Part shown: piece after piece, positions 18,850 through 28,137 of the stretch
Numbering within the stretch: the first letter of the stretch is position 1
How the letters are laid out: every line of letters starts with the position of its first letter
Source of the DNA: Amoebidium appalachense
Lineage: Eukaryota > Ichthyosporea
Assembly: GCA_963693365.1 (NCBI GenBank)
Contig: CAVNZM010000011.1
Location: 7,626,001-7,690,000, forward strand
Length of the DNA stretch: 64,000 nt
Direction: 5' to 3'
Position numbers and translations under genes: made by a program
The notes under the pieces: generated by a model
Seen by the model: only the letters and a program-made list of their open reading frames with translations
The model's database searches: none
Told to the model about the DNA's origin: nothing

Positions 18850-19663
18850 GGACCCCACCACCCCTCCGAAAAGGATCACCAACTACGCAAAGCAGAGTCG
18901 GCCTGAAGGCGGCGAAGGGGGATACACCCCGTCCCAGTTCTATGACTGTTTGCGCACCAGGGAGGGAGAGCAGCCTGCTCAAGGCACAGGCCAGAAATCC
19001 AGGCCGTCACATCCAAAATGCAGCCTCCATAAACTTTGGCGCGCCTGGTCAGTTCAAGCCTGCTGTTGTCAAGCAGCTCTACTCCACCTACTGTCTCAAG
19101 GGACGCGTCCTCGACCCATGCAGGGGTGGGGCAACCGTCTGCTGGCAGCCCTGGCCAGCCCACACGTCCACACTACTACGGTGTCGACAGCAACGTCGAC
19201 ATGGCAGGTGCCTACCGGGATCTGCTGGCAGCAACAACACCGCAGGCAAGCGCGGGGCACAAGCGCCCACGTGGATACAAAGTGGGCCCCGTTCGAGGCC
19301 GCGGCCGTGCACGGCAAGTTCGACTGCGCCTTCACGAGTCCACCATACTACAAAATAGAGTGCACGCAAACATGCCAGCCACTGCGACTACGAAGACTGG
19401 TGGGCCAGGTCACATCCCCATGCTTGAAAAGGTCGTGGCGCAGGACGCGGATGGCTTTGTCCTCATCAACATACGCCAGAGCATCACCGAAAGGAGGATG
19501 TGCAGGCACATGGCAGGCCTGGGCTGGCCCCTGTACACCAAACACCGCATGCCCATAGCCGTCCGGCCCGGCTCAGGGGTTGCTGGTAGGCTGGACACGA
19601 GCCCATCTACGTGTTCAGGAGAAAGGGTGCCGTGTCAACTCCAGCCCGCCACACGACCAAATA
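18850..19663 (+). pseudogene. DNA methyltransferase, decayed by several frameshifts
   Basis: No single frame covers it, but recognisable pieces follow one another in different frames. RPEGGEGGYTPSQFYDCLR is at about 18900-18950, then FKPAVVKQLYSTYCLKGRVLDPC, GWGNRLLAALASPH, YYGVDSNVDMAGAYRD, FDCAFTSPPYYKIE, FVLINIRQS and a final EPIYVFRRK near 19610. Together these are the SAM-binding VLDPC-GWG motif, the acidic GVDSN strand and the SPPYY catalytic motif of a Rossmann-fold DNA methyltransferase of the type seen in algal and giant viruses. At least five frame changes are required. It is a clear pseudogene unless the sequence is poor here. Confidence 0.75.
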
Positions 19664-19724
19664 AAGTCGTGATCTCAAGAGAAAAGCCGCCCTGCGAGGC
19701 GCTGGCGCGGCTGGCGGGTACCTT

Positions 19725-19860
19725 GTGTGGTGTGTGCGTGTGCCCGTGTGCCTCGCCTGCCTCGCGCCGGGTGTGTTCGTGCTTCCTTTATTGTTCCTCG
19801 TGTGCCCCCCACAGCCCCCCACAGCCACCCCCAGCCACCCGCGCCCCGGGGAGGTGTCAC
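19725..19860. repeat. GC-rich intergenic module, second copy
   Basis: It shares GTGCCCGTGTGCCTCGC, TTCGTGCTTCCT, TTGTTCCTCGTGTGCC and CAGCCACCCCCAGCCACC with 18590-18700. It lies between the methyltransferase remains and the 19865 gene. Confidence 0.6.
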
Positions 19861-19864
19861 GCCA

Positions 19865-20278
19865 TCAACGCCCGGACTTCCGAGCCTCTGGCGCAGCGGC
19901 GGGTGCCGTGTGCACGGGTGGGGGGGCACTGTGGGGCCCAACCGGAAACAGCCCGTACAGGATGTCCTCCTCGCACGTCACCATGATCTCGTGCTTGTCC
20001 ATGATCCTCATGGCGTGCGCGATGGTTTCGGCGGGCACGGGCGGGCCGTGGTTGAACAGGTGCACGCGCATCTCCTTGTCGGGGTGGAAGTGGTGGTTCG
20101 CCAGCACGTTCGCCATGGCGGTCTTCCAGTCGGCCAGCTGCTCGACCTGGACGATCTGGTGGTCCGTCAGCACGTCGATGCGCCCGACCTTGGTGAGCGT
20201 GTCCTCGACGCCTTCCAGCCGGTCGGCCAGCTCGTATACGACCATGTTCCGTGCAAACTCAAGCTCGGTGTCCGTCAT
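19865..20278 (-). CDS. PD-(D/E)XK nuclease-like paralogue, active site changed
   Basis: A 137-residue protein from ATG 20278; a GTG upstream is less likely. It is a paralogue of the 20500-21168 gene: VGRIDVLTDHQIVQVEQLADWKTAM aligns with AGRIDLLTNTQVIEVKRVAQWKAAL. In the nuclease fold the catalytic set is Asp of GRID and Glu-x-Lys of EVK. Here Asp35 remains but EVK is QVE (Gln44, Glu46), so catalysis is probably lost. The C-terminus ends in an Ala/Pro-rich tail. It may be a decoy, an inhibitor or a decaying copy. Confidence 0.62.
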   Translation of the reverse strand: MTDTELEFARNMVVYELADRLEGVEDTLTKVGRIDVLTDHQIVQVEQLADWKTAMANVLANHHFHPDKEMRVHLFNHGPPVPAETIAHAMRIMDKHEIMVTCEEDILYGLFPVGPHSAPPPVHTAPAAAPEARKSGR

Positions 20279-20379
20279 CACATACCGCACACATAAAATT
20301 CGCGTGCCGCCCCAACCGGGTTACCCATTGACAATCACACATCGCACTTTCGACCTTGTGTGTGCGCCCGACAATGTTG

Positions 20380-20499
20380 CGGCGCGTGGGGGGCTGGGGG
20401 TGGCTGGGCGGGGCTGGGGGCGCGGGTGCCTCGCGTGCCTCGCGTGCCTCGCGCGCGGGGTGGGTGTGTGTGCGTTTGTGTGTTTCTTCTCGCACAACA
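20380..20499. repeat. GC-rich intergenic module, third copy
   Basis: GCGTGGGGGGCTGGGGGTGG and repeated GTGCCTCGC and TCGCGCGCGGGG match the left part of 18480-18600. It separates two nuclease paralogues; no gene is seen. Confidence 0.55.
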
Positions 20500-21168
20500 C
20501 TAATTTGCCATGATCTTGCTATACTCTATCTTGTGGGCACGGGTGTGTCTGCCAGGTTTTCCTATAGAGACACGCTCTCCTGCGGGAACAAACGACGACC
20601 CGCCCAAAACCCGTGTCAGCACCGTTCCCAGTCTCTTGATCCCCACCTCGCAATCGTCCAACATATTTATGTCAGCCCATTGTCGCATGCAACCGGCCAA
20701 CCCCGATGTCGTAACCCAGGTTCCATTCTCGATACCAAAGCTGTGTGTTCCGCGTGCGCCTGTCGCTATGTCCTTTAGAAAGTGTATTTCGTTCGACTCC
20801 TGTGCCCTCTCCGTTGGTTTTGTCCGGGTTGTGCAGATGCCCCCGTGACACCCCCAAATTAGCCGCAGAGTGTCGGGCTCCACAGTCACAAACACCCCAA
20901 GTGACTCCATGGTCTCAACGGCAATCCTATAAACCTCGATGGATGCGTAACCAAACAGGTGCACACGAGCCTGTCGACCAGGGTAGAAGCGTTGGTACGC
21001 CTGCACCTGTCCAAGCGCCGCCTTCCACTGCGCCACACGCTTGACCTCGATGACCTGCGTGTTCGTGAGCAGGTCGATCCGACCGGCTGGCGTTAGCACC
21101 TCGCACTGTCCGCCCTCTGTCTGGGCCAGTCGATCCGTTACCCATGCCTCGTCGTATGTTGTCATCAT
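20500..21168 (-). CDS. PD-(D/E)XK nuclease-like protein
   Basis: A 222-residue protein starting at a double ATG (21168), also seen in the truncated copy at 23946. Residues 18-48 read EGGQCEVLTPAGRIDLLTNT then VIEVKRVAQWKAALGQV, with Asp32 and Glu41-x-Lys43 as catalytic candidates. HLFGYA follows. This pattern is common in small PD-(D/E)XK nucleases of phages and protist viruses that act on DNA ends. The C-terminal 110 residues (SFGIENGTWVTTSGLAGCM) form an additional domain that I cannot name. Confidence 0.68.
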   Translation of the reverse strand: MMTTYDEAWVTDRLAQTEGGQCEVLTPAGRIDLLTNTQVIEVKRVAQWKAALGQVQAYQRFYPGRQARVHLFGYASIEVYRIAVETMESLGVFVTVEPDTLRLIWGCHGGICTTRTKPTERAQESNEIHFLKDIATGARGTHSFGIENGTWVTTSGLAGCMRQWADINMLDDCEVGIKRLGTVLTRVLGGSSFVPAGERVSIGKPGRHTRAHKIEYSKIMAN

Positions 21169-21622
21169 TTACTGGCAGACAAAATAACAAACCCACCCCC
21201 ACCAAGTCTGAGACTCTTGTACCTGGGACTGGTCGTGGGAAGAATCATCTATTCGGTTTGTTGTGTAATTATGGCCCAGGTGGGTATGGTTACCAGCCGG
21301 ACGGGGGGGGGGGTGTAGGTGGTGTAGCTACCTACACCGACTCTTCCCAAAATAAGTGGTTACCATAGCAACGCCCCAATCACAACCAATCAAAACGTTC
21401 CAAGTCCATCCCCTCCACCACTCCAATTCAGTACCTACACTACCTACAAATAGAGATAACTACCTACAGGGGCTACAAACAGAAAATGGCGCCAAAATGG
21501 CGAGTTTTGATTGGTAGTTACATCTACCTACGTAACGTTACCCTCCCCCTACAACCTACACTCTACCTACTGTTAAAAGCCAATTGGTTGACAAGAACTA
21601 GAAAGCATCCCTCGTTTCAATA
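21169..21622. other. Non-coding region rich in CTACCTAC motifs
   Basis: No gene is seen. CTACCTAC or its complement GTAGGTGG recurs many times (for example 21316-21337, 21433-21470 and 21530-21570), with CCAAT and ATTGG motifs between. The stretch is poorer in GC than its neighbours and lies next to the 3' end of the helicase gene. An origin or regulatory function is possible. Confidence 0.5.
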
Positions 21623-23134
21623 TTAGGAGTTACCGGTCATAATTTTTGCATGTTCAAGTATGTAGCAGCTGGTCACCCCTGACTTTGCAACACATTCCTC
21701 CGCACCATAGGCAATTGCGTTGATGCGCGCACTTTTGGCGTTTCCCAATATGGCAGTCACAGCCATTCCAAAATCCCTCTTTGTTGGTCTGCGTGATTTC
21801 TCGGGTGTGTTTTGCTCCCACCACAACTTGAAAAGTTCAAAAAGCCACGCGGGGGTAACCTTGGCTCCATCTTCAAGTGTCTGCATGTTCTCAAATCCAT
21901 TCTCACGGTTCAACAAATCCCGCAAAAACTGCTGCTCCACGGGCCCGCTCAGGTCCTGTAGCTGCTGCTTTAGAGAGGTCATTGGGGGTGGGACTCTGTT
22001 GGGATCAGAAACCCGAATCCTCATAAACCATTGGTACAGATGCTCCAGCGCTGGAGATCCTTCTGCGTACTGGCAGGCCAGAGCGTGAAAGTACTGGTCA
22101 TCACCAACGCGAGCGTCTGACACTTCCATACACGCGTAGCGTCTGTCTGTGCGACTCACAGGAATCGGGTGTTGTTCGTTTGACATCAGGATCCAACGCT
22201 CACAGGACCTCACCTTCACAGCATCTATGCCCTTAGCCTCGTATGTCATAGTGTCATCTGTAATGAGAGTCTTTAGATGGTTTGGCGTTCTGTGGCTCTT
22301 TCCATATGTCACCTCGTTGCACACCACCAGAAGTTTGAACGTAATGCCCACGTTGAAACGTGTGACAAGACGGTCCTCTGTTTCAACCACACCTACAAGG
22401 TCATCACCCAACACATTTTGGATGATGCGTACAAACATGTTTTTTCCGGTTCCTTCGATACTGCGCATCAACCAAGCAGACTCGGGTTTACGAGCGGGGT
22501 ACTGAAAGAGGTGCCCGAGCCACTCCACGACATAGTTATACAGGCGCCCGTCTCCATTACATATGACATCCTTTGCATGGTTGATGAACGGAATGATATA
22601 GGCCTCGTTGATGACAAAGTTAGGATCATATGTGAACTTGAATCCTGGAAAACTATTGAATGTGCGATTGTTGCAGTCGGTATAGCGCGAGTTGCGCACG
22701 CCAGTCAGAGGATTTGGGTCACTGGGATAGAAGACGATTCCACCATAATATACCAACATATGCCCGCTATCCACGTACCATGACCCTTTGAGTGTCTCTT
22801 CTCTTTTTGTTCTCGTGTTGTAGTAACGAAACTTGTACTTGGACAGCATGTCCACAACTTTTTCTCTTGATTTGATTTGTTCACCAAATCTTCCATCCTG
22901 GTAACGCTTGAACAGATACACCTGCTCCGGGTTGGAGAACGATACTGTTACTGTAACAAGAGTGCGGCAGAATGTACAGATCTGTTCTTCGGTCCATAGA
23001 TACTGTGCAACAACATCAGGGTGCAACCAATTATTGCGCGTGCCTGTGATTTGTTCAAAGGCTTCGTATTCTACCAAAAGTCGCTGGTTTGTCTCGAACA
23101 TATCCGAGTCGACCATAACGTAGAGTTCGTCCAT
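21623..23134 (-). CDS. SF3 helicase (primase/helicase C-terminal type)
   Basis: An intact 503-residue protein starting at ATG 23134, 50 nt after GGTATAAAAG. Residues 185-215 (NHAKDVICNGDGRLYNYVVE) and SAWLMRSIEGTGKNMFV (Walker A, Lys231) are typical of the DUF5906/SF3 group. LLVVCNE (268-274) is Walker B, and WILMSNE (314-320) is motif C with its Asn. SRTDRR follows as the arginine-finger region. Such helicases unwind DNA in replication of nucleocytoviruses, virophages and phages. The N-terminal 180 residues show no primase signature, so priming would need another protein. Confidence 0.88.
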   Translation of the reverse strand: MDELYVMVDSDMFETNQRLLVEYEAFEQITGTRNNWLHPDVVAQYLWTEEQICTFCRTLVTVTVSFSNPEQVYLFKRYQDGRFGEQIKSREKVVDMLSKYKFRYYNTRTKREETLKGSWYVDSGHMLVYYGGIVFYPSDPNPLTGVRNSRYTDCNNRTFNSFPGFKFTYDPNFVINEAYIIPFINHAKDVICNGDGRLYNYVVEWLGHLFQYPARKPESAWLMRSIEGTGKNMFVRIIQNVLGDDLVGVVETEDRLVTRFNVGITFKLLVVCNEVTYGKSHRTPNHLKTLITDDTMTYEAKGIDAVKVRSCERWILMSNEQHPIPVSRTDRRYACMEVSDARVGDDQYFHALACQYAEGSPALEHLYQWFMRIRVSDPNRVPPPMTSLKQQLQDLSGPVEQQFLRDLLNRENGFENMQTLEDGAKVTPAWLFELFKLWWEQNTPEKSRRPTKRDFGMAVTAILGNAKSARINAIAYGAEECVAKSGVTSCYILEHAKIMTGNS

Positions 23135-23183
23135 GTTATGGAGTAAGGATAGAAAATAATGACGGGCACTGTCCGTTTTTGCG

Positions 23184-23193
23184 CTTTTATACC
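23184..23193 (-). promoter_or_regulatory. GGTATAAAAG promoter of the helicase gene
   Basis: Same element as upstream of the BRO-like genes, but 49 nt before the ATG. It also lies 6 nt beyond the stop of the zinc-finger gene. Confidence 0.65.
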
Positions 23194-23630
23194 TTCGGAT
23201 TGGGCATCAGGTTGGGGTGCTCATTAATTACATGCTTGTTGAGAGTAGTAGACCACGCAAATGCTGCCTGACACTCGTCGACTGGGCAAGTGAAACGCCC
23301 TTTTGCCTGCTGCTTTGCCGGTTGTCGCCCTTCGTGGACCATACGTCGATGATTCCACAACCCCGAGGGATACACAAAGGTTGCAGGACATCCTGTGCAC
23401 ACGTACGGTCGGGTGCCTGTGTGTGTGTTTTGGTGCAGTTTCATGTGGTCACTGCGGGCAAATGTGGCAAAGCAGCCCGGATGTGGACATGTATATGGGC
23501 ACTCACCTATGTGGGTGCTTTGGTGCCTTTTCAGGTTTGCTTTCAATGTGAATGTTGCACTACATTGTGTGCATATGTAGCACTTGGGTTCAGGGAGGGT
23601 TGGTAACTCGCATGGATTGATTTGGTCCAT
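23187..23630 (-). CDS. Four-finger C2H2 zinc-finger protein, 147 aa
   Basis: It starts at ATG 23630 (MDQINP). Four C2H2 fingers follow: CTQCSATF...HQSTH, CPHPGCFATF...HQNTH, CTGCPATF...HRRMVH and CPVDECQAAF...HVINEH, with linkers like TGTRPY. Such tandem fingers bind DNA, so a transcription regulator is likely. The gene is intronless and in tandem with the helicase gene, whose promoter overlaps its 3' end. It may have been taken from a eukaryotic host. Confidence 0.82.
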   Translation of the reverse strand: MDQINPCELPTLPEPKCYICTQCSATFTLKANLKRHQSTHIGECPYTCPHPGCFATFARSDHMKLHQNTHTGTRPYVCTGCPATFVYPSGLWNHRRMVHEGRQPAKQQAKGRFTCPVDECQAAFAWSTTLNKHVINEHPNLMPNPKV

Positions 23631-23665
23631 TCCTGTTAAGTGGCCAGAAAAGAACACAATACTAC

Positions 23666-23673
23666 TATATATA
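23666..23673 (-). promoter_or_regulatory. TATATATA box of the zinc-finger gene
   Basis: TATATATA lies 36 nt before ATG 23630, the same distance as in the GGTATAAAAG genes but with a different sequence. The rest of 23674-23945 is intergenic and shows nothing else. Confidence 0.5.
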
Positions 23674-23945
23674 CAGTAACTCGTGCACGAGAGCAAGAGG
23701 AACCAGTGACAAAACGAGGGGCCGTGGTTCCGCGAGCTCGGGAGGCTCGGGAGGCAGGGGGTTTCGGTGTTCGCATGCATGGTGCGGTTATGGTACCAAC
23801 AGAAGCAACTTTCTGAAACAGCACGAATACACTCAAGAGCAAGAGAGTGCATAATGAGTGCGGCATGCGAGGCTTGGGGCATGCGAGGCACATGCGGCCT
23901 GCGAGCCCTGTGCGGCTTGCCTGCTCATTTTATGTACACTCTTAC

Positions 23946-24104
23946 ATGATGGCCACCTACAACGAGGCGTTCGTCAGAGACAAATTGGCACGGATTGAGG
24001 GGGGGAAACGCGAAGTGGGGACCCCTGCCGGCCGGATCGACCTGCTCACAGACACGGACATCATCGAGGTCAAGCGCGCACCACAGTGGAAGGCCGTCCC
24101 ATAG
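23946..24104 (+). pseudogene. 5' fragment of a PD-(D/E)XK nuclease paralogue
   Basis: It starts with the double ATG of the family and encodes ATYNEAFVRDKLARIEGGK, AGRIDLLTDTDIIEVKRAPQ and WKA, matching residues 1-50 of the 20500-21168 gene with the catalytic residues kept. The match ends exactly where the 75-bp array begins, and a stop follows two codons later. The array has cut or replaced the remainder of the gene. Confidence 0.72.
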
Positions 24105-24510
24105 GCGAACCCCTGCCAATATCCGGTCAACCCGAACTCGTGTTTGGCGCAAATCTAGTGAACCCAAAACGAACATCGCGCGAACCCCTGCCAATATCCG
24201 GTCAACCCGAACTCGTGTTTGGCGCAAATCTAGTGAACCCAAAACGAACATCGCGCGAACCCCTGCCAATATCCGGTCAACCCGAACTCGTGTTTGGCGC
24301 AAATCTAGTGAACCCAAAACGAACATCGCGCGAACCCCTGCCAATATCCGGTCAACCCGAACTCGTGTTTGGCGCAAATCTAGTGAACCCAAAACGAACA
24401 TCGCGCGAACCCCTGCCAATATCCGGTCAACCCGAACTCGTGTTTGGCGCAAATCTAGTGAACCCAAAACGAACATCGCGCGAACCCCTGCCAATATCCG
24501 GTCAACCAAC
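24105..24510. repeat. 75-bp tandem array, five copies plus part
   Basis: GCGAACCCCTGCCAATATCC recurs at 24105, 24180, 24255, 24330, 24405 and 24480, an exact 75-bp period with almost no changes between copies. It contains the 43-bp unit of 1500-1793 (CCAATATCCGG, GTGAACCCAAAACGA, TCGCGCGA) plus an additional stretch of about 32 bp. The units stay open in several frames only because 75 is a multiple of three. Confidence 0.92.
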
Positions 24511-24740
24511 ACGAACCCTCAGTCAATATCGTTCGATCCACGGAGCATCCACTTCAATATTGGTCGAATCACGGAGACCACCTTTGAATAATGCTTGAAT
24601 CGTATTCACCCGCTATTCAATCTGATTGGTCGAAACATTAAATCTGATTGTACGAAACCGGTTCAATCTGATTGGTCGAAACATTAAATCTGATTGCACG
24701 AAACCGGTTCAATCTGATTGGTCGAAACCGTTTATTGACA
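24511..24740. repeat. Array flank shared with 1.8 kb
   Basis: It matches 1801-1890 (TCAGTCAATATCG, GATCCACGGAGCATCC, AATAATGCTTGAATC), then repeats AATCTGATTGGTCGAAAC or close forms three to four times, each with an ATTGG motif. No gene is present. Confidence 0.75.
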
Positions 24741-24838
24741 GGAGTCCCAATTGTTGGGGATGACCGGCTGGCTACCACCCCAGCACGTGCTTCTCCAGGA
24801 AGCGCACGAGGTACACCTTGACCGGGTGCAGGCAAAGA
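24741..24838 (-). pseudogene. 3' end of a BRO-like coiled-coil gene
   Basis: The minus strand encodes HPVKVYLVRFLEKHVLG, the tail of the 2217-3149 protein, followed by the same downstream sequence CAATTGTTGGGGATGAC. Nothing of the remaining gene is present, so this is a remnant of a duplicated segment. It stands in the same order relative to the array as at 1.5-2.3 kb. Confidence 0.7.
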
Positions 24839-24899
24839 CGTAAAAGATGAAAAATAAATAGAGAAGCCACGGACAAGAGGGTGGGAAGCCCCCCTCTCC

Positions 24900-27335
<2,436 letters not shown>

Positions 27336-28030
27336 CACATGTGCACACACAAAGGCATTCGGGAACACACATGCACACTTTGCATCCGCCTCCCCCAACA
27401 CACAAAGGCATTCGGGAACACACATGCACACTTTGCATCCGCCTCCCCCCACACACAAAGGCATTCGGGAACACACATGCACACTTTGCATCCCCCCTCC
27501 CCCCCCCCCCCCACCCAATCCCCCTCCCCCCACACACACACAAAGGCATTCGGGAACACACATGCACACTTTGCATCCCCCCTCCCCCCCCCCCCCCCCC
27601 CAATCCCCCCTCCCCCCACACACACACAAAGGCATTCGGGAACACACATGCACACTTTGCATCCCTCCTCCCCCCCCCCCCCCCCCCCCCCCCACCAATC
27701 CCCCTCCCCCCACACACACACAAAGGCATTCGGGAACACACATGCACACACTGCATCCACCCTCCCCCCCCCCCCCCCCCCCCCCCAATCCCCCTCCCCC
27801 CCCACACACAAAGGCATTCGGGCACACACATGCACACTTTGCATCCCCCCCCCCTCCCCCCCCCCCCCCCCACAATCCCCCTCCCCCCCCCACACACAAA
27901 GGCATTCGGGCACACACATGCACACTTTGCATCCCCCCTCCCCCCCCCCCCCCCCCCCCCCCACCAATCCCCCTCCCCCCCACACACAAAGGCATTCGGG
28001 CACACACATGCACACTTTGCATCCCCCTCC
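27336..28030. repeat. Second minisatellite, about 54-95 bp units, 9 copies
   Basis: AAAGGCATTCGGG(A/C)ACACACATG and CACACTTTGCATCC recur nine times, separated by C-runs, CAATCCCCCTCCCCC and (CA)n. The first three units are short; later ones gain the CAATCCCC part. It directly continues the previous minisatellite, whose final unit changes into this one near 27330. Confidence 0.9.
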
Positions 28031-28082
28031 ACCCCCTTCGTGAGAATGCACTGAGTGTCGCATATTTATAATAAGTTGAATT

Positions 28083-28137
28083 TTATTGATTGTGAAAAAG
28101 CACGAAGTCGCCTACCCTAGTAATATGGTGATACCGA
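28083..28137 (-). repeat. Tandem duplicate of the 3' end of the next gene
   Basis: The minus strand encodes RYHHITRVGDFVLFHNQ, a second copy of RYHHITSRPGDFVLFYDQ at the C-terminus of the 28138 gene, placed just beyond its stop codon. The duplicated stretch is about 57 bp. Confidence 0.7.

Noticed and set aside
1500-24510. The 43-bp and 75-bp arrays as CRISPR arrays
   Set aside because: The units follow each other directly with no variable spacers and no cas genes; the setting is eukaryotic.
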